Part shown: in pieces, positions 8,301 to 15,574 of the stretch
Layout of the letters: each line of letters starts with the position of its first letter
Position numbering within the stretch: the stretch's first letter is position 1
Assembly: GCA_015206945.1 (NCBI GenBank)
Contig: JADEXV010000035.1
Location: 1 to 43,822, forward strand
DNA: 43,822 bases
Direction: 5' to 3'
DNA from: Nostocales cyanobacterium LEGE 12452
GTDB lineage: Bacteria > Cyanobacteriota > Cyanobacteriia > Cyanobacteriales > Nostocaceae
Translations under genes and position numbers: made by a program
The notes under the pieces: generated by a model
Database searches by the model: none
Seen by the model: the letters and a program-made list of their open reading frames with translations, nothing else
What the model was told of the DNA's origin: nothing

Positions 8301-10217
8301 CTTGGTAAAAACGGCGAGCAAGTTGCTTTCCGAGTGGGTAAGCAGTACAAAATTACCCCCGAAATGATTCAAGATCCAAGTTACCAGCAAGCCTGGGCGA
8401 AATGGGAAAAGCATTCATCTAAAGAACTTACCCAAACCCAGGCGAGTAAGAATCAGGTATATGGCTTATTCATGGAGCCGCTAGGGGATTATGTCAATGG
8501 CAAAATTGTTCCGTTCTCAACCATTCAAAAACAACCTGCAACTCCAGTAAATATCAGTCCCGACTCCAAAGATGGACTTGGAGTAGCACTCAGCCTTGCC
8601 ACTGCACTCGCAAAAGAACAAGGCAAGCTACAAAACGATTACCAAGTTTCAGTCAATAATAATCCAGAAGCCCCCACCGGACGATATGGAGTAGAGAACC
8701 ATGTCCAAAAACCTGAAGGAGTAGCATACGCATCCGCCGAACACGCATTTAACCACCAAAAGCAGTTGCATCCATCGGCTGATGAATACAAGCTAATGGT
8801 AGAAGTGCTTCAGGCTAAACTGGAACAACACCCCCGACTAACTGAGGCGATCGCCAAACGCGGAGGAACTGAGTGGCTGGAAAACTGTACGGCAGTTGCT
8901 ACAACTGGGGGAACCCCAACGGACAGTTCGCTCAAGTCGGGAAACCCGCCCACGCGACTGTCCTCCACAACGCACTGCCTCACCAACATAACTAACGCCC
9001 AGGATAAACAGTGGGAGGGTAAGGGTAAAGAATCCGCATTTATTCAAGCCCTCAGCGAAGCATATATCAATGTAGTTGAAAAGTCACAACAAACTACGGT
9101 ACAAACCCAGCAGGAAAAGTCCGAACAGACTGATCGGCCGCTGACAAATCCACTATCCCAACTCGAACCGATAAACGCCGCCGTCGCTGAACACATGAAA
9201 AAAGATATTGCGATGGCACAAATAGCTACCCAGTTTATCGGTAAATCAGCTGCGCCACCTGAAACACCTTCAAGCACCCGTAATTACGAGCAAGCATGGG
9301 GAGAACGCGCCAACACTGGAAATTACTCAAAAGACGACATCATTATGGTATCCGGGTCTGGCCCGTGGCGCGGAGTGACAAGCGAGCAAATTGCCCAAAC
9401 TTTTGAAAATCACTACAAACCGTTACTTAATAAGGTAATAGAAGCCAAAAGCTCTTTCATAGTCGGAAACGCACAAGGAACTGATCAATTAGTTCAAAAT
9501 TATCTTCAAGAAAAAGGCTACAAAGTAGAACAAACTTCCCAAGGATACGCTGTATTTAATCCTATAGAAAATATCAAAATTAATATCAACACTATTTCTT
9601 CCAATATACAAGTATCACATAACCCATTTATTACTAATGACAAGAGCATTTTGTCTCCACAACAAAGTCAACAACCAAATATTTACCAAGCACTTGCATC
9701 ACCTTCTCAACCCAGAATACAGCAGGTTGGAGCGATGGATAGCATTATCGAGCGGATGAAAGCTAATACAGTGCAAAATCTTCGAGACTGGTATGTAGCA
9801 GCTGAAAAGCTCGGTAAATCAGAAACATATCTCAATAGAATTCAGGAGGTAACTGATTTATACATCAAAGAAAATATCAGTCTTGAGAACGCTTTTAAGG
9901 CAATGGAGCAAGATATTAAGGAGCTAGAAAAAATTAATGAAATGACCAGTCTTTCCCAAAGTTTAGTTAAAATCATTGGACAGGAAGATATCAATGGCAT
10001 TATGTCAGTACAAACAGAAAAATACCAAATTGCTACAAAAGTCCAAGACAAAATTTACTTAGTTAAAGATAAAAATGACAACATATTATTATATATCAAA
10101 GAAGGAAGAACCCAAGTAAGTAACATTAGTGATGAAACATTACAGGACTTTCAACTCATGAATTCCCGTATCGATAATGCTCTCAAAAATGTCAAAAAAG
10201 ATTTAGTGGAGAGGTAA
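2364..10217 (+). CDS. Giant polyvalent protein: RDR-like RNA polymerase + AlkB-like + ASCH-like + NADAR-like + SLOG-like domains
   Basis: This is a single uninterrupted 2617-residue frame. The N-terminal third carries, in order, motifs typical of RNAi-type two-barrel RNA polymerases: GGVIS (131-135), Q171-x-R173-F-G followed by K190-G191, a YRQ...AISQLL helix (243 to about 267), NFRSPFLNSNG (420-430), the metal-binding loop D541-Y-D543-G-D545, and AVDLFKSAKKPEM (716-728), which resembles the AVDFxKTG block of eukaryotic RDRs. A long barrel-rich linker follows. Residues about 1660-1830 look like an AlkB-type 2OG-Fe(II) oxygenase with H1747-x-D1749, H1807 and R1816. Residues about 1930-2050 look ASCH/PUA-like. 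NADAR-like features lie at about 2095-2235 (SAEHAF from 2124, WEGKG from 2217), and a SLOG/DprA-like Rossmann segment at about 2327-2400 (VSGSGPWRG, VGNAQGTD). The last 170 residues are helical. Two short repeats sit in frame. No signal peptide or membrane span is seen. The architecture suggests a mobile-element effector or counter-defence protein. Domain calls are by eye. Confidence 0.7.
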   Translation: MTIQAKHFDTRLNQWIHTDGNRNNPDSLLKEELNNTLLEDFFPGVNFSFGHMDEKSTVEQLINHPEGHKLLLSSKTRLLYGPEECLDTIRQLCPDSKDRGAYGSIFLGSCQNAVKKELNILIVDDNNGGNGGVISNDQAYQLTGDCYGQISTDLYHELTKHQKGDKYRVIQHRFGWTDQDGDDNKYRFGKGTLRPANLDQILNYSDPKNSTRIDLILPLSAFKGTDKDNPNGPSKPQIQPGLYRQNIWLGEKSQSELGKTAISQLLASFPNGLKDFTEQLELEAKKLNVVQDDPRQLAQLYCEKYEKRKAFLEEQAAEDPTVAEDLEPLRDGAGAPAVGDRIPTDSFIYKLIKADLQGESQLLETEKVQRELTRFVQNEWKEIAIGKTLTFERAMVIPCKDLQNGEICIPHYQSGEEVLNFRSPFLNSNGLCVSTNKIVEDILGPDGQPLAGAIAVSDETSDRIYNRLNEQIKSALPEAQSKNIQLEGIENYLDKNIGKLETKDKIEFTNKFNEYISELKSAGYELEILPQESEQERQARDYDGDCIGFERASRYPNLTAEARERNLPENAYDPTVKLKKQSFYQEDGSQPEFEEIAIHMSDGISVGVINNHLTSIEALESEITILKNFGSEKDQIEYVQQVAKHYEDLFKTEAWAKSKGIEGKEIPTKYRGYMEEFIKTVRQEPLNQVNALVAMNINIKIYRKMIAEAAFQNQIAVDLFKSAKKPEMEIIRDNSRILYREVNYIKDKKKDVYIDNTIQPTGYSPVELLIAQTNQYFEKARLESREIAQFQALFKGVEFSNEQRLIATLVKKEFDKSFNQASQLSRQRETEKGPSANITLANGNQVSVTNLLQYDNEFIWKANKITIKLSEISEDKRNSNRPHKYVVYAQINDETENNKPKFRALGTLAKEQENKAEEIGIGLVQEVTSNKIAFQAELSEGQIKLLYQKAYQIAEEFYNSIPEGQKLAMAAATWAVSTTRESSNDKNSDYQKKVSNFAFAAFPEEIISQLDTLRFNEFSITGFDRSSELFHENKPQNIRFNLAEDGKSVIELQNQEGNYETFGNIEQSNARLPIGTIAIASVEKGEVYTTSVTTKVPGLPELTFKVGEVNKFGNSQRFNNEPVMLTIEKVDLIREDYSIYLQNGNKPEKLGNIDKESIKEGIAEGWLAEKPGNGQQLQLKIQTIITGQNAYAIAETSKGNFLRINITNPKYKKQEISNQAFKETLVRAFDKKHVYIAKVGEQSLGIIGQHTERLETELNRENVQRQWQRKESSTVQKLIDTGIIRLNQQRTTIPVQITSNESTCKITINPETVEYPEKWVKRSQLISNEQPVRNEQQEKRNQILGKINERPTIIFQDKEQKLVGLLGLTVDENITEKTKKYLEKVGVSYELFPSSQARLEAKKGMTVFVLDESTMSGELKQTFIDRAGGNIKSANILSQTTPVVPEQTVYFYNPNQQYSSPDGSQVETKEALGLVVPAQDAIAVTTWLESKSTENHYFIESNTATFIFNKNEISEKINEELNSLLGKPINIGEVEGFDRYEQLSAELNQKVAAEDSRLKLNQITENSEYKKALQALPNRPRELNQEDSPVPIIPAKAVPENNITNIQSNTNATVAGISQVYKNAVDIQVSTNTKLEADNQAILLPNSRQADPTKAIEILGKVSEEKVEQLRSHLETHFKPILENDKSNYALGRQVAWVGAKWDLKDKDFKPGVQDDKLMKLVKQVYPDADIVLVTYSKNPGAGINYHRDDSYAATEARSINIGNSDWGYRAAKERMAWAREENQDAPYQEFKLESGTATRFNCKNEHAALNTEAGRWSINIWSIKNDLGRENSVRQKFENFLASNQPPRAIVQSNSDLTIKTNEWTPGGEIKVERSYTSLREATRNIPSHPSNQTTVEEIIAIGNSTTARAANPQIPDNPTISGKPVPMVYSLHLHDESSKVPADTTIDAMRGHGRIHTTRGVDYQKTYGVKEGDIAIALGKNGEQVAFRVGKQYKITPEMIQDPSYQQAWAKWEKHSSKELTQTQASKNQVYGLFMEPLGDYVNGKIVPFSTIQKQPATPVNISPDSKDGLGVALSLATALAKEQGKLQNDYQVSVNNNPEAPTGRYGVENHVQKPEGVAYASAEHAFNHQKQLHPSADEYKLMVEVLQAKLEQHPRLTEAIAKRGGTEWLENCTAVATTGGTPTDSSLKSGNPPTRLSSTTHCLTNITNAQDKQWEGKGKESAFIQALSEAYINVVEKSQQTTVQTQQEKSEQTDRPLTNPLSQLEPINAAVAEHMKKDIAMAQIATQFIGKSAAPPETPSSTRNYEQAWGERANTGNYSKDDIIMVSGSGPWRGVTSEQIAQTFENHYKPLLNKVIEAKSSFIVGNAQGTDQLVQNYLQEKGYKVEQTSQGYAVFNPIENIKININTISSNIQVSHNPFITNDKSILSPQQSQQPNIYQALASPSQPRIQQVGAMDSIIERMKANTVQNLRDWYVAAEKLGKSETYLNRIQEVTDLYIKENISLENAFKAMEQDIKELEKINEMTSLSQSLVKIIGQEDINGIMSVQTEKYQIATKVQDKIYLVKDKNDNILLYIKEGRTQVSNISDETLQDFQLMNSRIDNALKNVKKDLVER
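3351..3386. repeat. Short palindromic Nostoc-type repeat inserted in frame
   Basis: A GC-rich palindromic unit beginning CGCGATGGCGCAGGAGCGCC and ending in GCGATCGC lies inside the giant gene (residues about 330-341, read DGAGAPAVGDR). It resembles the repeat at 23919-23946 and contrasts with the AT-rich surroundings. It preserves the frame and falls between two recognisable motif blocks of the polymerase-like region, probably in a surface loop. Confidence 0.6.
8891..8966. repeat. 75-bp GC-rich repeat inserted in frame within the NADAR-like domain
   Basis: A stretch containing CTGGGGGAACCCC and CTCAAGTCGGGAAACCCGCC has the look of dispersed cyanobacterial intergenic repeats rather than of coding sequence. 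It encodes a Gly/Pro/Ser/Thr-rich insert (residues about 2177-2201) between NADAR-like blocks (EWLENC before, NITNAQDKQWEGKG after). The length keeps the reading frame. The insertion may expand a loop without destroying the fold. Confidence 0.6.
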
Positions 10218-10224
10218 TTTTAGC

Positions 10225-10995
10225 ATGAAAGAATTAATCGAACTTTCAGTAGAAGGTTTAACTCCGGCTATGCAAGCCAGTCTCCTCAGAGAATTGATCA
10301 AACAGCTTAACATTCCTAATGATAAATTTGAAGAATCTGCAAAAAAGCCTCCAACTGCTGAGGAACGAAAACAGGCTGTGTTAAACTTAAATTCAGAAAT
10401 GAATAGAATCAGTGAAATAGCGCAAGAGGAAGTAAAGTTAAGCTCGACAGAAATTGAACCTATCATTTCTGTTAATTCAGTTAGTCAAAAACTATCTTTA
10501 CAACCCGAAGTAAGCCAGTCTAAAGAAAATACAATTGAACCAGAGATTCTAAAAAATCTCACAACTAAAAATGACGACAATAATGGCAAACCAGTAGAAG
10601 AAACTCCAGAAGATAAAGTACGATCTCTTACCGCAGATTTTCAAATTAGACAGTTTGTTATTCCTATAATTTTAGACCGCTTAGATATATTTGGAAAATC
10701 AGATAAAGAGACACAAGGTATTATTTATGAAAGTGAAGAATATACTGCAAGTCTAAAATTAGAAGAAGATTCACAAACTCTTAGCCTTGATAGAAATTTA
10801 CCTAATTCCGAAGAAAGTCAAGAAGCACTCTTGGCATCTCGTGACAATAACTCAGAAGAGTACTCTATCACCATTAATAATCTCACTAAAGAGGAATTTG
10901 AACGTTTCAAGACTCTGTTCAATGAGCAACAAGCACGCCGTGAACAGAGTCAACAACAATTCAAAAACCAGGATTCTGCTAAAGAGCTAGATTAA
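10225..10995 (+). CDS. Acidic hypothetical protein coupled to the giant gene
   Basis: I do not recognise this 256-residue protein. It starts 7 nt after the stop of the giant gene, preceded by GAGAGG as ribosome binding site, so the two form an operon. The N-terminal half (residues 1-80) is helical and charged (LLRELIKQLN, EERKQAVLNLNSEMNRI). The middle is Glu/Asn-rich and probably disordered. A short conserved-looking core around residues 128-150 (DKVRSLTADFQIRQFVIPIILDRLDIFG) and a Glu/Gln-rich helical C-terminus follow. There are no membrane spans, Cys motifs or catalytic signatures. By position it is probably a partner or regulator of the giant protein (inference). Its stop overlaps the 3' end of the convergent gene downstream. 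Confidence 0.7.
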   Translation: MKELIELSVEGLTPAMQASLLRELIKQLNIPNDKFEESAKKPPTAEERKQAVLNLNSEMNRISEIAQEEVKLSSTEIEPIISVNSVSQKLSLQPEVSQSKENTIEPEILKNLTTKNDDNNGKPVEETPEDKVRSLTADFQIRQFVIPIILDRLDIFGKSDKETQGIIYESEEYTASLKLEEDSQTLSLDRNLPNSEESQEALLASRDNNSEEYSITINNLTKEEFERFKTLFNEQQARREQSQQQFKNQDSAKELD

Positions 10996-11237
10996 ATCAA
11001 CCCAAAGCACACGCCATACATAAAAGCTATAAATCCAAAAATCAGCTTTTTATTAAAACTCAGGGGGGTCTTGGGACAAATAACAACCGCAACAGCAAAA
11101 TAGTAAAAAGACGCAGTAAAGTCCAACAAACTCGTCGGGTTAATAGGCAATCTGCCTAATCCGACCAAACATAGCATCCCCATTAAAGACCAAACAACAA
11201 TCTTTTCTATCCATCCTAAAAGTTTATCGCTATTCAT
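10992..11237 (-). CDS. Small integral membrane protein, unknown function
   Basis: This 81-residue protein consists almost entirely of hydrophobic helices: about residues 10-30 (IVVWSLMGMLCLVGLG), 40-55 (FTASFYYFAVAVVIC) and 63-81 (KLIFGFIAFMYGVCFGLI). It is convergent with the acidic protein and overlaps its stop by 4 nt. A GGAGG lies about 15 nt before the ATG, longer spacing than usual. No family is recognised. The three-span pattern and lack of charge bias make it more plausible as a real gene than a chance frame. Confidence 0.55.
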   Translation of the reverse strand: MNSDKLLGWIEKIVVWSLMGMLCLVGLGRLPINPTSLLDFTASFYYFAVAVVICPKTPLSFNKKLIFGFIAFMYGVCFGLI

Positions 11238-11494
11238 AAAAAATTATCTATTCCTCCATCAATTCGCTAATAACTATTAAACCCATGACTTATAAATAAA
11301 ATCACCTAGTAAATAGATTGCTTAATGAAAAGTACACAAACCACCCAATCACTTTGTAAAGTTTTTACGAATAATGGTAAAAATTTTAAATAAGCCAATT
11401 AAGTTATAGTAATTGTAAAGATTAAAAAATTTAAAATAGTAAGTGCTATAAGTATTATTATCAAGGACAATACCAAACCAAAAAAGCATATAAT

Positions 11495-12283
11495 ATGAAA
11501 CCTATTAATGTTGTCATCATTGAAAATGAGAACATATCTAGGATTGGCGCGGCAACAATATTATCTGAAACTGGTAGAATCCAGGTATGTAGCCTTGTCA
11601 AATACGGGAAAGAAGGGATAGAAATTGTTGATAAGCAAAAGCCAGATATCGTAATTATAAATATTGATTTACCTGATATCGATGGCATTGATGTAATCAG
11701 TACAATCAAATCCAAACACGCATCAATTAAAATTGTGGTTATGACTGCAAATAGCAGCCGAGATACTATTAACGCAGCCATTAGTAATGGCGCAGACTGC
11801 TATTACTGTAAAAATAGCGTCAGAGAAGAAGTAGGAGAAAGATTCGTTGAAGCAGTAATGGCTGCATACAATAACGAATCATGGATTGATCCAACTATTA
11901 ATCGTATTCTGATTGATAGTCTCAGGTTAAATGAGACCCCTGATAGAAATGCACTAGATTTGTTAAGTGATTTCTCTAATAAAGAAATAACAGTTCTTAA
12001 ATTAGCTGCTGGAGGCATGAAAAATAATGAAATTGCTAGTGTCATGTATGTTTCCGAAGGTACAGTAAGATCGTATCTACATAATTCATTTATCAAGCTA
12101 GGAGTTAAAGATAGGTTAAACGCTATCCGCGAAGCAATCCGTCTGGGAATCCTCAGCTTTACAGACATGAAAATTGAAGAAGAAGTTACTCAAGAAACCC
12201 ATACAAGAGTCAAAACCAACCATAAAAGTCAAAAAGATACAGCTAAAACAAGTAACAAGGGATACAAAGGCTGGGTTGCCTAG
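11495..12283 (+). CDS. NarL/LuxR-type response regulator with degenerate receiver domain
   Basis: The 262-residue protein has a CheY-like receiver (residues 4-125) and a LuxR-type helix-turn-helix (about 155-215: SNKEITVLKLAAGGMKNNEI, then VSEGTVRSYL). The receiver keeps the switch Thr (VVMTA, T84) and conserved Lys (K106), but the phospho-acceptor Asp is replaced by N56 (IIN-ID-LP), and the acidic pair after strand 1 reads E10-N11. It should therefore not be phosphorylated in the normal way and may be constitutive or controlled by ligand or partner. A Lys/Thr-rich tail of about 45 residues follows the HTH. It stands alone, with no histidine kinase nearby, between the giant-gene operon and the ParA-like operon. 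Confidence 0.88.
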   Translation: MKPINVVIIENENISRIGAATILSETGRIQVCSLVKYGKEGIEIVDKQKPDIVIINIDLPDIDGIDVISTIKSKHASIKIVVMTANSSRDTINAAISNGADCYYCKNSVREEVGERFVEAVMAAYNNESWIDPTINRILIDSLRLNETPDRNALDLLSDFSNKEITVLKLAAGGMKNNEIASVMYVSEGTVRSYLHNSFIKLGVKDRLNAIREAIRLGILSFTDMKIEEEVTQETHTRVKTNHKSQKDTAKTSNKGYKGWVA

Positions 12284-12287
12284 AAAA

Positions 12288-12908
12288 TTAATCAACTGCA
12301 ATTATGCAGCCACCTGAATACTTCTTCTGCTGGCGGCAAGTTTTAATGATGGCGGCGTTTTTAACATAAATACTACGTGCTACCTTACCTTCATTGGATT
12401 TAGCCCAATCTAGAAGCTTTTTATCTTCGGGTTGTAAGATGGCAGATCCAGAAGCCGCCTGCTGAAAAGTTACACTTCCAGCGATGGTCTTGTATGTAAA
12501 AACACCAATTGCAGTCCCTAAGGCTAGTACGAAACCCAATACCCCCGCCACTTGTGCCAATCGCCAATTACTTACATCCAAGTGAGGCAAAGCTCCGCCA
12601 GCTTGCTTAGTCATCTTAACTAGATCCTTCGCCGCTTCTGCGATCGCACTCTTTTGTTGGTGTATAGCCACCTTAGAAGCACTATTAAGCTTATCGTCTA
12701 CCATGTCAGTCCAACCCACCACAAGCGAGTCAAGCCTACCTGGTAGCTGCTGCAACGCAAATTGAGTTGTACCTAGTTCGGCGTATAGGTTAAACAAGGG
12801 GTCATCAGGCCGAATACCCAATTTAAGTATCCAATCAGTAACCTCTGCTTTTTTTTCTTCAGAATATTCAGCAACAACTTTTTCAATAACTTTTGCAAGA
12901 TTAGTCAT
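12288..12908 (-). CDS. Single-span membrane protein of a plasmid-type ParA operon
   Basis: The 206-residue protein has a soluble helical N-terminus (residues 1-110), one transmembrane segment at about 119-139 (VAGVLGFVLALGTAIGVFTYK) and a C-terminal domain of about 65 residues with Cys near the end (TCRQQKKYSGGC). It is the third gene of an operon after two ParA-like ATPases. This arrangement resembles conserved cyanobacterial plasmid clusters, but I cannot name the family. A role in plasmid maintenance or conjugation is inferred from context only. Confidence 0.7.
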   Translation of the reverse strand: MTNLAKVIEKVVAEYSEEKKAEVTDWILKLGIRPDDPLFNLYAELGTTQFALQQLPGRLDSLVVGWTDMVDDKLNSASKVAIHQQKSAIAEAAKDLVKMTKQAGGALPHLDVSNWRLAQVAGVLGFVLALGTAIGVFTYKTIAGSVTFQQAASGSAILQPEDKKLLDWAKSNEGKVARSIYVKNAAIIKTCRQQKKYSGGCIIAVD

Positions 12909-12965
12909 AGGTTGTTTTTAAACAGTCAATTTGAAATTTCACTTTCAATTTGGTAAAGCAAATAA

Positions 12966-13772
12966 TTACCATTTTTCAGATTCAACATCTTCAGTTACAT
13001 CAAAATTGGAAGGACTTTGTTTACTTACACCCGTAGAAACTAGTTCTGCACAGTTCGTACTCAACCCTAGATAATTAGAAGCTATTCCATTAGAAACAAT
13101 AGAGTTATGAAAATTCTCCATCCAGTTGAATACTATCGACCGCTGAATAGTATTAAGAGGAGAGTTAATTTCAATCAGTTGAGCATAAGGTAAACTAGCA
13201 TCCTCAAGTAACTGGTAAAAGTCATTATGCAATCCACCTAAAACTAGTTCCAAGCCGTTTAATTTTTTAATATTAGCTTGGAATTGACTCCCCTCATAGT
13301 ATCGAAATCGCTTGCCAAAGTAATGATTTTGGATAACAACATAATCAACCTGACTACCAAAATGCTGATATAAATCCTGAAGATAATCTTCAACACAGTC
13401 TTTACGGTGTGATATCGGGTGCAAGAAAGTAACACGATATCCTAGACAATTAAGATTTTCTATCAGTGAAACATCTCTATCAAAAAACTTGAATTCTCGG
13501 AGGTTTTGACCTGGCATATCAGTCAAAACAACTTCAATTTTCGGAAACATTTCTAAGTCGAGTAATAACCTATCAGAATCACCTCTAGAGAATCCCAAAT
13601 GGTTTATCTCAAAGCGTTGTGTTTGATACATCGATAGCTTATTGCGATGCCCGTGGTAGAAAACACGCACATTGAGTTTATTTTTCAAGTACAACTCTAG
13701 CAAGAGCCTAGAAGCTGTGGACTTACCAACACGGGCATCACCTGATGTAATTACAAAACGCTTTCTAAACAT
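12966..13772 (-). CDS. ParA/MinD-like P-loop ATPase, second of a pair
   Basis: The 268-residue protein has a P-loop GDARVGKST at residues 11-19 and a Walker B-like VVLTDMPGQN with D85. It lacks the signature lysine of the KGGxGKS deviant Walker A box found in its neighbour, so dimer-type ATP hydrolysis as in true ParA may be altered. The region VDYVVIQNHYFG parallels VDYVVVKNLFHG in the upstream paralog, showing that the two arose by duplication. It is separated from the upstream gene by 23 nt and likely co-transcribed. Probable role: plasmid partition or mobilisation (MobD-like), by inference. Confidence 0.75.
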   Translation of the reverse strand: MFRKRFVITSGDARVGKSTASRLLLELYLKNKLNVRVFYHGHRNKLSMYQTQRFEINHLGFSRGDSDRLLLDLEMFPKIEVVLTDMPGQNLREFKFFDRDVSLIENLNCLGYRVTFLHPISHRKDCVEDYLQDLYQHFGSQVDYVVIQNHYFGKRFRYYEGSQFQANIKKLNGLELVLGGLHNDFYQLLEDASLPYAQLIEINSPLNTIQRSIVFNWMENFHNSIVSNGIASNYLGLSTNCAELVSTGVSKQSPSNFDVTEDVESEKW

Positions 13773-13795
13773 AATAAACTAAGCAAATTATTAAA

Positions 13796-14722
13796 TTAAG
13801 CAGCTATATTCTCAGATTGTAAATTTGAATCTTGATTTTTAGCTTTTTCTTCATTTTCTCTAAGCTCTTTAGACTTTTCAACAACTGCTGGATAGTAACA
13901 ATCATCTGGTTGCATATCAAAACCAAATAAATTAAATGCTGGCTTGATTTGCGATTCAAACTCAGCAAGCCAAGATTTAATTCTCGATTTAATCACAATA
14001 TTTGTTCCTTTATAAGTCTGTCCTTCATTAAACGTTAAAGCATGGCGGTCAATAAAGTCGTAGGATTTGTAGAATAAATCTGGCATCACAAGTTCTACCA
14101 AACCTTCTGCAAGCATATTTTGACGCAGAAAAGCGTCATTATATCGCTCAAATTTTTCTTCTTCACCATGAAATAAGTTCTTGACAACAACATAATCTAC
14201 TTGATTTTTACAAAGTTCACGCAGTTTTTCTAGAACATTTATGGAATCAAGAACCCTACTAATCACTGAAACCATCGTAACTTGACAATTAATATCGGTT
14301 TTAAGCACTTCAAAAAATGAAAGCTCTTTGACATAACTTTCAAAGAAACCTCCAGATTGTGCTGGTAAGTCTAATAGTGTAATAGGACAATCAGTCTCAT
14401 CTAAATTAATTAATAAATCGTCAGCACCACCTCTATGAAAAATATCAATGTAACGTATTATGGGTCGGTAGTCTTTTTGAAAATATCTTTCTAACTGAGG
14501 ATTTCTTAAGTCAGCTTCATAAGTAACACAGGGTAAATTTTTATTAATGTATAGTTGAAATAGCGCTCGTGCAAAGGTACTTTTTCCCACGCCTCCTTTA
14601 TCACCTGTGACAATTATTAGCCGCTTTTTAGGTTTACTATCAGTGTTTAATGAAATATTTCTATTGGTTATATTATCATCAGACATGGCTTTCTTACTCT
14701 TATTGTTTCTATTTTGAGACAT
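13796..14722 (-). CDS. ParA/MinD-like ATPase with complete deviant Walker A motif
   Basis: The 308-residue protein has KGGVGKST at residues 42-49 preceded by LIIVTGD, a YEADLRNPQL segment (switch-like, D71) and Walker B LLDLPAQSGG (D118). These features define the SIMIBI/ParA-MinD class, which drives plasmid partition, septum placement or relaxase-linked functions. The N-terminal 30 residues are polar and likely disordered. It is the first gene of a three-gene minus-strand operon with a diverged paralog and a membrane protein. No ParB-like gene or obvious centromere repeats were seen next to it, so a partition role is not proven. Confidence 0.82.
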   Translation of the reverse strand: MSQNRNNKSKKAMSDDNITNRNISLNTDSKPKKRLIIVTGDKGGVGKSTFARALFQLYINKNLPCVTYEADLRNPQLERYFQKDYRPIIRYIDIFHRGGADDLLINLDETDCPITLLDLPAQSGGFFESYVKELSFFEVLKTDINCQVTMVSVISRVLDSINVLEKLRELCKNQVDYVVVKNLFHGEEEKFERYNDAFLRQNMLAEGLVELVMPDLFYKSYDFIDRHALTFNEGQTYKGTNIVIKSRIKSWLAEFESQIKPAFNLFGFDMQPDDCYYPAVVEKSKELRENEEKAKNQDSNLQSENIAA

Positions 14723-15573
14723 AACAATCTTCTACAAAGCAAATAGACTTTGTTGATGTAAATCGAAACTTCTAAACCTTATTTTGAAGAAAATAATTCC
14801 TTTATACTAGTTGACAATTATTTGATACAAACAATATTCAATGATAAAATTAGTTGATGATACAGGTTCCCAGTAAACCACTTAAAATGACTGCATCCCT
14901 CCATTAATCCTCCCAGAATAAAAAATCAGAAGTATACTTATGCAAAAATATCATGCTTGCATCAATTCTAAAATGTTCATATACTTACCATAAAAATTAG
15001 CTGCCAATAAATACTCATTATTCAATGAAACATGACTACTCTGTTTTATACAGATTGCTTTTATTATATAAGCTCTAACTTAAAAAGCCAATCAACAAAA
15101 TTTCAATATTTAACTAACATTTGTTGATCTGTAAATTAGTAATAAATTTCATCTAGTTTACTTGATTTAGTGTTAGTTATGCATTTAATTAATATATTTT
15201 GTAGCTTGATAAAAGCTATTTTATAGTATTCTTAAAGTTTGAGTTATATTCTTATTAAAAGAAATCAGATATCAAACCAACTTTACAGGAAGCTGCTGAT
15301 TATAAAGTGGCAACACACAAAAAAATGCCCCTCGCAAAAACTTACCTACAAATTATTCAAAAATCATAAATTTTGGCGTATACGAGCATACAACCATACC
15401 ATTCAACTAGAAATTGCAACGCCTCGGATGCCTAGTCGGTTGGCTGCACGTCAGAAAACTGATTTATAAAATAACCTACCTAAATTTATACCTTGAGAGG
15501 GACGAAAAAAATCGACGAATTTAGGCGTGGATAAAAGGAACTGCGACACTTATTCGGCTGTCAAAGCTGGCTT
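14723..15573. other. AT-rich intergenic region without a convincing gene
   Basis: This 850-bp AT-rich stretch separates the ParA-like operon from IS copy 1. A basic 76-codon frame starting with TTG at 15239 has no ribosome binding site or recognisable motif, and I do not call it. The region presumably holds the promoter of the minus-strand operon. I saw no iterons or long inverted repeats. Confidence 0.4.
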
Positions 15574-15574
15574 C

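Noticed and set aside
15239..15469. 76-codon basic frame starting with TTG.
   Set aside because: No ribosome binding site, unusual composition, no motif, and located in AT-rich intergenic DNA next to an IS.
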